A stretch of 64,000 bases of DNA from Ptiloglossa arizonensis (GCF_051014685.1 NC_135059.1:6200001-6264000); one strand, 5' to 3'; positions 49,569-59,335 are shown, counted from the first letter of the stretch. The notes: generated by a model not told the origin, from the sequence alone. A program made the numbers and translations.

Positions 49569-49570
49569 TA

Positions 49571-50103
49571 CAGGGTGACCCAATCGTCACCGGTCGATTT
49601 CAATTTCCCGCTACTTTTGAAACGTCGAACCGATTCGCATGAAATTTGACACGTGTATCGTAGACAGATGGGAAATTAATCGTGGATAAGTACACCGTGA
49701 AAGAAACTGCACAAATTGTGCAAGCGTGTTACGAAAAATCGCGTTCTTCGACGCTAACGATTCGGGAACTTTGTAATCGTTTCCCTCGAAATCGTGTGCC
49801 GGCAAAGAGCACTGTGCAAAGTTCAGCTGAGGATCCGAAGAAGTCACAGGAACTGTACACTTCAAGAACCAGTTTGCTAAGAATTTCGACGAAAGATTTT
49901 CATTCGCACGTATGCAAGATTCAATTGTGCCAAGAACTTGAACCATTGGATCATTTCCAACATTGTACGCTCGTGGATCGAGCGTTGCGGAAGAAAGAAG
50001 ACGACGATGATTTCTTCGACGAAATTAACCTCGGCGACGGTTACTTAAACGGTTTAAATTTTATTAAAAAAATAAATCGACCGGTGACGATCGGGACACC
50101 CTT
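49571..50103 (+). mobile_element. 533-bp mariner-type element with 30-bp inverted ends
   Basis: The element is bounded by TA at 49569-49570 and 50104-50105, the target-site pattern of Tc1/mariner transposons. The left end starts CAGGGTGACCCAATCG and continues TCACCGGTCGATTT. The inverted right end matches it at 27 of 30 bases. The interior is a deletion derivative of a ~1.3-kb autonomous element and keeps only the 5' part of the transposase frame. Fragments of the same family lie at 4599, 38351, 41158, 43146 and 45592. Confidence 0.88.
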
Positions 50104-50197
50104 TATTTCGATACGGTCTCTTTCTCTCTGTACACCCGAAGTATTGTATTTGGTGCATTACTCCGCGCGATCGGTCCCAGTTTTGTTTCGTCGTTAA
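49682..50197 (+). pseudogene. Truncated mariner-type transposase, N-terminal region only
   Basis: The frame begins DKYTVKETAQIVQACYE and continues with LTIRELCNRFPRNRVPAKST, the helix-turn-helix start (DUF4817-like) of a transposase group common in insects. This part would bind the transposon ends. After about residue 80 it reads LCQELEPLDHF and ALRKKEDDDDFFDEI, the stretch just before the first catalytic aspartate. There a deletion joins it to the right inverted end, so residues ~130 onward (NRPVTIGTP) are a translation of the terminus itself and the frame ends outside the element. The catalytic domain is absent. The 171 codons are uninterrupted, but the first codon is GTG where family members have ATG, a stop lies seven codons upstream, and there is no in-frame ATG later. 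I therefore call it a pseudogene. Confidence 0.8.
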
Positions 50198-53064
50198 GGA
50201 TTTATTTTTGCGAACTGTACACTTTGTTGATTAATTTCGCGGGCCAGGTGATACCATACAGTACCCCTCGACGTTGCGCTCCGACTTGGTATTTAATTAA
50301 AAGAAAGTTGATAGCTGAGAGGAGAGGTCGCCACGAGATTTGCTACACGGTGAGACGTCGCGGTACGATTAATCATCGGCGAGGGGGACAAAAAACAATA
50401 CTTTCTGCGTCTGTTGCATCGTGACGTTCACCGGTGTTACTGTGCGCAATTTCGAATCCTGCGGATGGCATGCCGGGTCGCTTCGTCAACGATTTCGAAT
50501 TATTCGTGAACGAATATCCCTTCGTGGATAAAATCGTTGCTTCGATTTTAATACATTCAGAATCAAATTCGAGAGGTCGACGACTCTCGAAAGTGCAGAG
50601 GACGATAGAATTATTACGAGCACTTTGAAACTATCGCTTGTTGGAAGTTTGGTCGAGAATGGATTCGAAAATGTCTTTAAATTTATATATTTTTCGCAAC
50701 GAGTATCTCCCTTAACTCGAATATCATTCTTCGGAATATTTTTTGGTAAATTTTCTTATTACCTTTGGATTTTCGAGGTGTGCAATATTTTCATTAAATT
50801 TCACGAACGAGTCGACAGGTGTACACGAAACTTTACACATATTCGTTAAACGGTAGTACCATCTTTCGAAAAATAAAACGACGAAGGTAATAACTCCGTT
50901 TCTTATCGAAGGACAAAATTGATCGAGCAACGTATCAGATCAACGGATGAACGATAATCGAAATATCGTTCCGTGTGGAATCGTGGCTTCACCTACGCAC
51001 CAAGTCGCTAATTAATAATCCAAACAGTATTTAAGGTTTCATCGAGATAAGTTCCCCGACCGTTAGTTCGGCTATCAGATTGATTTCTGTCTGCGAACGG
51101 TTAATGTAGGTAGACGTAGGTCGGATAGTAATCTGAAAACTCGGGTAGAAACGAAGGACGGCCGCCCCCGTGACGGGATTGTCCTATCACGGGATCGATG
51201 ATCATTATTCAGGGGTTCAATTAAAGACTCGCTAGACCTCTAATTCGGCCGGCGCCGTGAGATTATCCCGATATCTTTCGTATCGATTGCTCCCAGGTGG
51301 GCCTGCTGGTCTATAGCGTATCGTGCACAGGGGCGGACCAATAGGAAAACTATCGCTTCGTTGTATTCGAATTACCCGATAATTACGATCGCGGATAGCT
51401 ACGGACGTAATTAAAGAAACGAACAAAAAGAAAAAAGAAAGAAGAAAAAAGAAAGAGAAGAACAATATCGATCCGGTTATTAATATTCCGTGAAACCGTA
51501 ACGTTCTCCGTTTGGAATCGTTCGATCGGAGAAGAGGCTCCGACTCGTGCAAAATTAACTTTCAATCGGTAGCACGAAGAATATGCACTTGCATAACCGG
51601 TAGGTATCGTAACACTTGGCCGCGATGAACGGTATAGATAGCGCGCATGCGCGCTTCGTTCAAATAAACACGCGGCGGTACGGTTGCCTTAATTCTAGAT
51701 TAACCCGTAATGAAACCGGTAACGTGGAAAATTAATACGAAAGTTAATGCGCTTAAATTGTGATGTACTAAAATTAACGTGTCTCGCCGTTGCGTCCAAC
51801 CGGCTCGTACATTTATCTCTATATCTACAACTGTAACTCCGTTGCAATAAAGACGTATTATTAGTCTTATCTCTCTAGTACCAATTATAATTACCAAGTA
51901 CATATTAGGAACGAGAGAACAACACGAACGATTCTGTACGCGATTTCGACGCGGAGTTGGAATTTACCCGAAAAACTAGACCGGAGGTACAAGTGTGCTG
52001 GGTCGTTTCGAATATTCGCCATTTCCGCTCCCGAGATATTTTCACGTAAGAGAGTTACGCTACATCTCGCGGAATTCGAGGAGATTTCCAAGTCGAATGT
52101 ATTAACGCAGCATCGAGGTCTCTCCGATTAAACGAACGAGCTTTTATCGTCGAGAAATGGCGATCCATGCAAGCCCTCCCTTTCCACATCTGGGCAAGAA
52201 ATGGATAATTGTGGAGAATATTTCGATCGACGAATATTACACGATTGGAAAGAAAATTGATCGAAAAAGGATGAACGGTTACGGAAATAATAGTTTATGT
52301 AAGAATACGAATATTTTGAGGGAAAAGTATTCTACGGATAACGTTGAGATAGAAAATTAGTCGACAATCTATGGAGACCTCTGCTGATCTGAAATATTGC
52401 TCGTGGGGAGTCGAGCGAGAAAAATATCGACTCTCGAGTAGACTGGGTCAATCCGCCCCTGACAGTGCATCAGCGCGCGCGAAGGCAAAAGAGCGTGGGC
52501 GCACCTCGTTGTATCGATCTCAGATTCTTCGACGAGCATTTCAGAGCATGATACACTGGGTGGTCCATCGAGGGCACATAACAATGAATCATATCTCGAG
52601 GAAAAGGATTTCGGTGTGACACGGTACCGGCTGCATGCCCAGAGAGCTCTGTGCACGCGAGGAGGGAACGAGCACAACCGGAACCACGATCTCTCCCTAC
52701 TGCTATCCTTTTACGACTTGGGATAAACGAGCCGGATGGCCGCGTGGATCGAGATAACGAACTGGGTGAACGCTGAAACAAAGGGTTTGAAATTTCTGCG
52801 ATTCCGTTTCTTCGACTTCCAAGCCATCCTCGTCGGGGTTCGCTTCGAAGGATATCGCGAGTTTAGGCGCGACTCGCTTGGAAATTCTTTCCACGGTGGC
52901 TCCGTTTCGAGCCAGGCGAGCGGTTCTGGTAGACATTTTAAAGGCGACATCGTCGACGAAACGCTCGAGATACGTTCTACGATAACGCCAGGGAAAATAT
53001 TTCATCGGTGTTCAAATGGGACAACGAAAAGTACACGCTGCACCAAGTTCGGGGAGCGATCTAT
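50106..53064. other. Non-coding stretch
   Basis: An A/G-rich low-complexity patch lies at 51412-51465. No gene recognised; frames around 51232 and 52369-53005 have no domain. Confidence 0.5.
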
Positions 53065-53206
53065 TAGGTTATTCGGGAAGTCGTTTCGTTTTTTTTTTTT
53101 TTTTTTTGGTGAAAATTGAACACGATTTATTTAGAGTGTATGAACATTTTATCAAATTATATACTCTCCATCTTGGAAAACGAAATCACTCGAGGAACAA
53201 CCTGAT
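53065..53206. mobile_element. Mariner MITE copy 3, with poly-T expansion
   Basis: Ends read GGTTATTCGGGAAGTCG and, inverted, 'cactcgaggaacaacc', with TA outside the left end. The interior shares 'gaacacgattt', 'agagtgtatgaac' and 'actctccatcttgg' with the other copies. A 19-base T run (53089-53107) sits where copies 1 and 2 have 'ttttgttttctc' or 'ttctttttctt', so a T-rich spot has expanded here. Confidence 0.82.
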
Positions 53207-53554
53207 ATAACACGGGGCTTCAAGTTTTAGCAAGTACATTTGCGTGGAATGTAAAATTGTCTACATTGCGCTTTCAAAGTTTCTATAAACGTCCTTTCGA
53301 TTCTTTAGAATTCGATAAATTTGATTTCTGTAACACGATTGTGCCTTCATTCGGATACTTTTCACTCTGGAATCGGAGTAATTAAAACGTGGTTCGATTA
53401 CGAAATAAATATTTCTAACTGGAGTTTAAAATCATTCTCTTCGAGTTGAACGAAGCTTGAACGAGGCGATTAAAAAGTATATTCCACGCCTTTGGTGTCT
53501 CGTAAACCAAACTATAGTGGTTCGTGTTCGTTAAGATGATTTCTTACCTAACAC
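53207..53554. other. Non-coding stretch
   Basis: AT-rich, nothing recognised. Confidence 0.5.
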
Positions 53555-53720
53555 GAGGAAAGGGCAAATTAATTTACGAATACTATTAGTTGTCTATTTT
53601 ATTAATTGTCCCCGAACAATTAATAATGTATTGTAGACAGGCACCGTTAATAATTGAGGAATTTCTGAAAAGAAATTTGAAACCAGGTTAAATTGATCCT
53701 TACGATAGTTCTAGTGTTGA
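53555..53720 (+). repeat. Dispersed single copy of the R1 (165-bp) repeat
   Basis: 'gggcaaattaatttacgaat', 'attagttgtctatttt', 'caccgttaataattgagga' and 'aaagaaatttgaaacc' follow the order of the tandem pair at 638-970, in the same orientation about 53 kb away. It carries an insertion-like duplication of 'aattaataatgta' relative to those copies. Confidence 0.75.
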
Positions 53721-54189
53721 AATGTATGGTGTACAAGTGTACACCTTGCAAGACGGTTTTTGAATCGTCTTGTACGAAGTCGTGGACGATCGCGAAACCG
53801 TTCAACAATGGAAAACTAAAATCCTTCGAAAGAATCGAGATTTGTAAAACGAACGCGTTTCATCCCTCGGTGAAATCAGCTGACTGGAATTCCTCGAACA
53901 CTAATTCGACTGGTTTGACCGATGGAAACGACTTTCGCGGGAATTCCGTACAAGGTGCAGCAATTTGCAGTTGAGATTAATCGAGCGCGTGGGAAACATA
54001 ACGACTACACCGTCAGGATTACGAAAAGACGGTAGTTGAATATTGTTCCCAGTAAATCGAATTCAAGGGACGTGTTCATTACAGCATTCCGACGGACTAC
54101 TACGAATTTCAATTCTGACTATTCGCTGAACCGATGTTCGTAATAATTATTGCTAAATTTCAAGGAGTTTCAAAAATATCGCCGTACCA
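53721..54189. other. Non-coding stretch
   Basis: Nothing recognised. Confidence 0.5.
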
Positions 54190-54430
54190 TCCTCTTTGAT
54201 ATATATTTTTAATTCCGCGCTGTACTTTATGCCGTATCCTTAATTCTTTACATATATTTCCCGCTATGTCTTCGATTCTTCACTACATTTCCTGCTACAT
54301 CTTCAACTCTTTGTTACAATCTTCACTGTATTTTTAATTCTTTATTATACTCTTTGCTATATTTCTAATTCCTTATCGTACTCTTTACTGTATACTTAAT
54401 TCTTCGTTACACTCTTCGCTATATTTTGTA
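54190..54430 (+). repeat. ~31-33-bp tandem repeat, about seven copies
   Basis: Units of 'ttaattctttattatactct' plus 'ttgctatattt' recur with considerable drift; 'aattctt'-type words stand near 54241, 54274, 54304, 54336, 54367 and 54399. Confidence 0.8.
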
Positions 54431-55514
54431 CTCTTCCCGAAACCCTTTGCATCAATTTTCAAACTTACAAAGTTTAGAATACTCGATGAATCAATTGTAT
54501 TAATTTTCGAACTCTCTTTCCAGATTTAATACACTTATTCGTCTTTCCATATGAAATCTATAACAAAACTGTCCGCAACGCGTGCATTCAATATTATCAC
54601 AAAAACATCTCGATCGGAGAGTCGCCATTTCGGAAGAGGGAATCGCCAATAGTTTCTAAGTACGATCGATCGTCGTTTCTTTTTTTCGAGAATCGAGGCA
54701 GCCAGCCATCGACGGCAATTATCAACCGACACGGAAGCACTCAAACAGGCCTCTCGAGCGTACGATTCCCTCGCCACGAGCAACACACCTAATTAAATTA
54801 GGCGCTCGCTGATAGATTTCAATCAGGCTCCTCCGTACCTACCGCCAGCAAGCTGTGCTCGTTTAAGCGTAAGTGTACGGGGGTTTTCGATCTACACGCC
54901 CCTAAAATTTAACGAGCTACCGTGCGTCCACTTCCAGGCTCCCGCATGTCATCCTGTCTCCTTCCTCTCCGTGCAATTAATTAGCCCGGCTTTCCTCGTT
55001 CTACCTCCATCTTCCCTCCGCCCAATGATTCTTTCGCTAGCGTCGCCCCCTCCGGTTCCCGTGTAATTTAATCTAGGCGGAATCAGGGTGCTGCGGGTCC
55101 ACGCCGGAGGGGTTGGGACGATTCCGTTGCCCACGGACGTAACCGTTTCCGTCCCAGGAAAGTAATTTTGTTTTCGACGAACGTCGAGTCGCGCGCTGCC
55201 TCTGATAGCAATTTGGTAACTTGGGAAATTGCGGTACGCGGTTCGTTACACCAAGCTACGAACGAAACTATGGAAATGCGGGAAACGGAGCGTTTTCGGT
55301 CGACCGTTTACATCGCGAAATGGACTTTCATCGAATATTACAGAAGCCACCGGTTACACCTTGTTAAAGCCCACGGTTTGCTTCGCTTCGAAACATTTCG
55401 AGGAGAAATTTCTTCTTCGAAAATAATGCCCCTTTCGTATCTCGAATCACGAGAAATGTGAACGAGATGCGATCTAAGCACTCTTGTCAAAGAAAAAGAT
55501 TCGTATTTTATCCG
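54431..55514. other. Non-coding stretch
   Basis: Unique DNA, GC-rich around 54950-55150. No gene recognised. Confidence 0.5.
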
Positions 55515-55669
55515 ACGAGGTATTCCAACATCGTTGAATCTTGAAAACTTATGGCAAATTCCAAGAATGTCCGCGAATTGAGAATTTGGGCAATTTTCCA
55601 ATGAAATTCGGAACTTTTGCGAAAATTTTCGCTGATTTTCGGACATTGGTAGCAGGAGAACATGATACG
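55515..55669 (-). repeat. Inverted single monomer of the 156-bp satellite
   Basis: Read on the minus strand this stretch follows the unit of the 58180-59335 array. On the plus strand it shows 'gaggtattc', 'caaattccaagaatgtccgc', 'gaattgaga', 'ggaacttttgcgaaaatttt' and 'agcaggagaacatgat', in the order expected for the reverse complement. Its length is about one unit. It is clearly diverged, and the TGACGTCA site kept in every array unit is lost. Confidence 0.8.
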
Positions 55670-56244
55670 TTCCGCGGTCATCGACAACAACATCAACATA
55701 TCGATTATCGATTCACAAGTTTTAATCACGATGATTTTTCCATCTAGAAAAGCGATTAATTGAATTTCGGCTCTTTTAAGTAAAAAATACAACTTCTATG
55801 CCTATTCTATAAATCGTGAGAATTAAACAAATGTTAAATGAATGTACCAAATTGACGATTATTACTTTCTATGTTTTAAAACTTTACGAAACACGTTTCT
55901 ACTTCGAATCTCGATCAAAATCAAATTCTATAAGTTACTTAATTACTTGTAATGTATAAATAAGATGCACACTGTTCGATTAATATTGGCAACATGCGTA
56001 AATGATAGTAACAATCGCGGCAATGAATAAACATTCACAGAAACCGTTCGTCTGCGCAGATTTCGTAATATCTCGATGTTTATTTATCATATTTATTAAC
56101 AACCGTCGCAGAACTATAGGTTAAACAATTATTAACAATGTCCTAGCATAAATAATAGCTTAAAACATCATTTCGTTGAAATATTCTTTGTTCGCGAAGG
56201 AATTTTTCGCTGAGATCCAACTGACATTGTCAAGGCTACACGTA

Positions 56245-56700
56245 TCGATTATCGATTCACAAGTGTTCATCACGACGATTTTTCTATCTAGAAAAGCGAT
56301 TAATTGAATTTCGACGCTTTTAAGTAAGAAATACAACTTCTACGCCTATTGTGTAAATTATAAGAATTAAACAAATGTTAAATGAATGTACCAAATAAAC
56401 AATTATTACTTTCCACGCTTTAATACCTTACGAAACACGTTTATATATCGAAACTCGATCAAAATCATTTTCTATGGCTTACGTAATTATTTGTAGTGCA
56501 TAAATAAGATGCACATTGTTCGATCAATATTAGAAACATGCGTAAATGTTAATAACAATCATGGAAATGAACATATGAATATGTTTATTTATCATATCTA
56601 TTAACAATCGTCGTTGGACCACAGTTTAAACAATTATTAATAATGTCCTAGTATAAATAATGGCTTAAAAGCCATCAATTTCTTGAAATATTCGGTTAGA
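56245..56700 (+). repeat. Second upstream sub-repeat of block A (~544-bp spacing)
   Basis: Begins TCGATTATCGATTCACAAG like 55701 and repeats the order 'ctagaaaagcgattaattga', 'attaaacaaatgttaaatga', 'aataagatgcaca', 'catgcgtaaatg' and 'caatgtcctag' or 'aatgtcctag'. It ends just before the TATA box. The same pair lies in block B. Tandem sub-repeats before a promoter recall enhancer repeats in rDNA spacers. Confidence 0.82.
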
Positions 56701-56745
56701 TCGAACAAAGACAATCGAAGTAACAACAAGTGACCTTGTGGTGGG

Positions 56746-56782
56746 TATATAAGGAGTCGACGGTTTTCTCAAATTTCATTCC
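56746..56782 (+). promoter_or_regulatory. TATA box and initiator of block A
   Basis: TATATAAGG at 56746-56754 is followed by TCATTCC at 56776-56782. The A of TCATT is 32 bases from the first T of the box, the normal spacing for an RNA polymerase II start. Block B has the same arrangement at the same spacing. The flank 'gtgaccttgtggtgggtata' is identical in both blocks. Confidence 0.6.
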
Positions 56783-56872
56783 ACGGGGAGGTTCCGAGCT
56801 GGACGGATGGCTCCATTTTACGTATCTGAACCGTCCGCGGACGGGCTTGGACACCGATTGCCCTCTTGGTAA

Positions 56873-56909
56873 CCGGTACTGACCGCTGATAGGCGGTGGT
56901 CAGTACTGG
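56873..56909 (+). other. Promoter-proximal hairpin, block A
   Basis: GTACTGACCGC pairs with GCGGTGGTCAGTAC across a 6-base loop, with a 3-base bulge. Block B has the same hairpin (60729-60757) with altered loop-proximal pairs. A separate perfect palindrome, CCGTCCGCGGACGG, lies just upstream (56831-56844) and is not kept in block B. Confidence 0.65.
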
Positions 56910-57272
56910 CGACCATAATCTTAATCCTTTCTTTTTTTTTCTGTTTCTTTTCTTTGTTTGGTTCCTTTCATTTGTTTTCTGATTTTAATTTGTACATGTT
57001 TTGCCATATTTATTCTTTTCTCACTGCATCGTTTATTTTCTTTGTTACTACTTGACTGTACTTAATCACTAACCAACTTCATATCTATTTTCTATCACGC
57101 CTTGACTTTAGGTTTCACTTAGGTAGAAGAGGAGTCCTCGTCGCATCCGCCATAGGATTCTTAGCTTAATTCGACTAAGTTAGTTTTAAGGCCACCATGT
57201 ACGAACATTTGTGCTCTGCCGAGCAATTATCAAATCATTAGCTTATTTTTGCTCGCTTCCTCGTTTCTCAAT

Positions 57273-57309
57273 CCGGCCACCTCTGCTTGTTGCATAAGCA
57301 AGTGACCGG
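57273..57309 (+). other. CCGGNCAC stem-loop, block A
   Basis: CCGGCCAC pairs with GTGACCGG with one C-A mismatch, enclosing a second perfect stem TGCTT/AAGCA with loop GTTGCAT. In block B (61118-61154) the mismatch is a T-A pair, giving a perfect 8-bp outer stem. Confidence 0.7.
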
Positions 57310-57660
57310 CCGTGTAGGTGGACCGAACGGTCGATCGCCGTCGCTTCTGGTGGGTTCGCTTTGAGAGAACATGCTGCGAACGCAGGGGCAGGTGTTCGCA
57401 TCGGTCCCTGCGGAAGCCCCTGTGCCACAAGACCCTCTCTTCGTCATCCTCCGTGAGTCAGGTCCACGCTCTGCGTGGCTCCTGACGCGGAGTTGGGAGA
57501 AACGGGGCACTCCACGGAGTGGACGGGCGTCGTGCATTTCCTTGACAATCGGGTCCACTAAGGGGAAACGGGATCGACCTAGTAGGATCAACTACACGGT
57601 TCGCGTCGCGTATTCCCAGTTTTGTCTCGTTTTATTCTTCGATGTAATTGCTCGGCAGAA

Positions 57661-57770
57661 CTAAACCAGGAGATCGAAGGAACATTGATTCCTTCCATCT
57701 CTGCGGTTTAGTAATTTCGTTTGTACCGCGTATCGAGGGAGATCGATGGAACTTTGATTCCATCTATCTC
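57661..57770 (+). other. Twin stem-loops, block A
   Basis: First: CTAAACC and GGTTTAG close a stem whose inner arm GAGATCGAAGGAA pairs with TTCCTTCCATCTC around loop 'cattga'. Second, at 57739-57770: GAGATCGATGGAA pairs with TTCCATCTATCTC around 'ctttga'. In both, one C in the same place is unpaired. Between the twins an A-T pair has become T-A at the same stem position. The pair recurs in block B at 61461-61569. Confidence 0.75.
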
Positions 57771-57819
57771 TCTCCGGGTCTCCGCTCGCAGCAACCTCCA
57801 CGTGGTGTGACCTGGTAAT

Positions 57820-57867
57820 CGGTATTACTCGCGACGAACTTATGGTTCTAGGTCGCGGGTAATACCG
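57820..57867 (+). other. Long terminal hairpin, block A
   Basis: CGGTATTACTCGCGAC pairs over 16 positions with GTCGCGGGTAATACCG (one G-U), and GAAC/GTTC extends the stem beyond a 3-base bulge. It is enclosed by the TCGCAGC/GCTGCGA stem. The equivalent in block B is 61619-61666. Confidence 0.75.
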
Positions 57868-57886
57868 AGCTAATGGCTGCGAATTT

Positions 57887-58179
57887 CGAATAGCTTTTAT
57901 CAACTTTGACGTATCGAATAAACAATTATTACTTTCTATGTTTTATAGCGTGTACATAGACCAGTTACTTAATATACAAGAATAAATTGTATACTGTAAC
58001 ATAGCAGGAATATGATAACAAAAGTAGGAATATAATTGTAATTGGAAACATTATGTATGTTATATTGAATAAACCAAATATATTCAGAGTAGTTTGTGTT
58101 TTTTAATTACACCCTTCCTCACCCTTACCTGCATTCCTATGTATTACTTTAAGAATAATTGAATCATGTCACTTCCAAG
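57887..58179. other. Spacer with decayed sub-repeat start
   Basis: 'ataaacaattattacttt' and 'ctatgtttt' at about 57918-57945, then 'agttacttaat', echo the start of the 544-bp sub-repeat and then lose similarity. Confidence 0.5.
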
Positions 58180-59335
58180 AGTCAGAAAAAGAAATACGTC
58201 CTTGATTATCATACTCTCATAATACGAAAATCCCAAAATCGCGAAAAAATTGTAGCAAAAGTTCAGAAATTCGTTCGAATGTCCTGCAAAACATTAATTC
58301 GCGGAAATTACATGTATTTGACGTCACTTCTGAGAATTCGCAAAATAAGAATACCTCCTCGGCTATCATGTGTTCCTGATACCAAAGTCTCGAAATCGGT
58401 GAAAATCTTAGAAAAAGTTCAGAAATTCGTTCGAAAATCCAACAAAATTTCAATTCGCGGAAATTCCTGGAATTTGACGTCATTTTTGAGAATCCGCGGA
58501 ATAAGAATGCCTCCTTGCACGTCATGTTCTCCTGATACCAAAGTCTCGAAGTCGGTGAAAATTTTAGCAAAAGTTCAGAATTTCATTCGAAATTCCCGCA
58601 AAGTCTCAATTAGCGGAAATTCTTGGAATTTGACGTCATTTCTGAGAATCCGTGGAATAAGAATACCTCCTTGCACGTCATGTTCTCCTGATACCAAAGT
58701 CTCGAAGTCGGTGAAAATTTTAGCAAAAGTTCAGAATTTCGTTCGATATTCCAGCATAATCTCAATTCGCGGAAATTCTTGGAATTTGACGTCATTTCTG
58801 AGAATCCGCGGAATAAGAATACCTCCTTGCACGTCATGTTCTCCTGATACCAAAGTCTCGAAGTCGGTGAAAATTTTAGCAAAAGTTCAGAATTTCATTC
58901 GAAAGTCCGGCAAAATATCAATTCGCGGAAATTCTTGGAATTTGACGTCATTTCTGAGAATCCGCGGAATAAGAATACCTCCTTGCACGTCATGTTCTCC
59001 TGATACCAAAGTCTCGAAATTGACGAAAAGTTTGGCAAAATTTATGAAATTAAGTCGAAAATCCCGCAAAATATCAATTCGCGGAAATTCTTGGAATTTG
59101 ACGTCATTCCTAAGAATCCGCCGAATAAGAATACCTCCTTGCACATCATGTTCTCCTGATACCATAGTCTCGAAATTGACGAAAAGTTTGGCAAAATTTA
59201 TGAAATTAATGCGAAAGTCCCGCAAAATGTTAATTCGCGGATATTCTTCGAATTTGACGTCATTTCTGAGAATCCGCGAAATAAGGGAACCTCCTCTCGC
59301 ATATCATGTTCTCCTGATACCAAAGTTCTCATGTT
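58180..59335 (+). repeat. 156-bp tandem array with seven CRE palindromes
   Basis: About seven and a half head-to-tail units of exactly 156 bp. The perfect palindrome TGACGTCA stands at 58319, 58475, 58631, 58787, 58943, 59099 and 59255. Each unit also carries 'gaatccgcggaataagaa', 'tctcctgataccaaagtctc', 'gaaaattttagcaaaagttc' and 'attcgcggaaattc'. Because 156 is 52 codons, one frame stays open for 392 codons (58159-59337, opening on TTG; first ATG at 58279), and the minus strand also has long frames. Differences among units often change the amino acid (RNSRKVSI, RYSSIISI, RKSGKISI), so there is no clear sign of protein selection. The last two full units share a variant (LAKFMKL), a sub-family. 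I favour a satellite over a repeat protein. Confidence 0.9.

Larger units (their letters stand above)
55701..57886 (+). repeat. Block A: ~2-kb direct repeat with promoter and stem-loops
   Basis: From about 55836 this block aligns to block B (59655-61684) over ~2.05 kb in the same orientation. In order it holds two ~544-bp sub-repeats (starts at 55701 and 56245), a TATA box with initiator (56746-56780), a hairpin (56873-56909), a pyrimidine-rich tract (~56925-57120), a CCGGNCAC stem-loop (57273-57309) and the structured end (57642-57882). No open frame is conserved with block B: the 97-codon frame at 57371 has no counterpart. After its end (57905-58010) a decayed copy of the sub-repeat start follows, so the block may once have been tandemly repeated. 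It could be a non-coding RNA unit or an unusual LTR-like element. Confidence 0.8.
56778..57886 (+). ncRNA. Candidate structured non-coding transcript A
   Basis: The inferred transcript would run from the initiator to the end of the structured segment, ~1.1 kb. Several strong stem-loops lie in it: 56873-56909, 57273-57309, 57661-57711, 57739-57770 and 57820-57867, with a 7-bp outer stem TCGCAGC/GCTGCGA (57786-57792 with 57876-57882) enclosing the last one. The last ~180 bases before that hairpin are nearly unchanged between blocks. No frame is shared between blocks. I recognise no known RNA family. An LTR's transcribed region is an alternative reading. Confidence 0.35.

Noticed and set aside
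57371..57664. 97-codon frame in block A as a possible protein of the repeated unit
   Set aside because: Block B has no matching frame; the region differs by indels.
58180..59335. CRISPR-like array
   Set aside because: Whole units repeat without distinct spacers, and the genome is eukaryotic.
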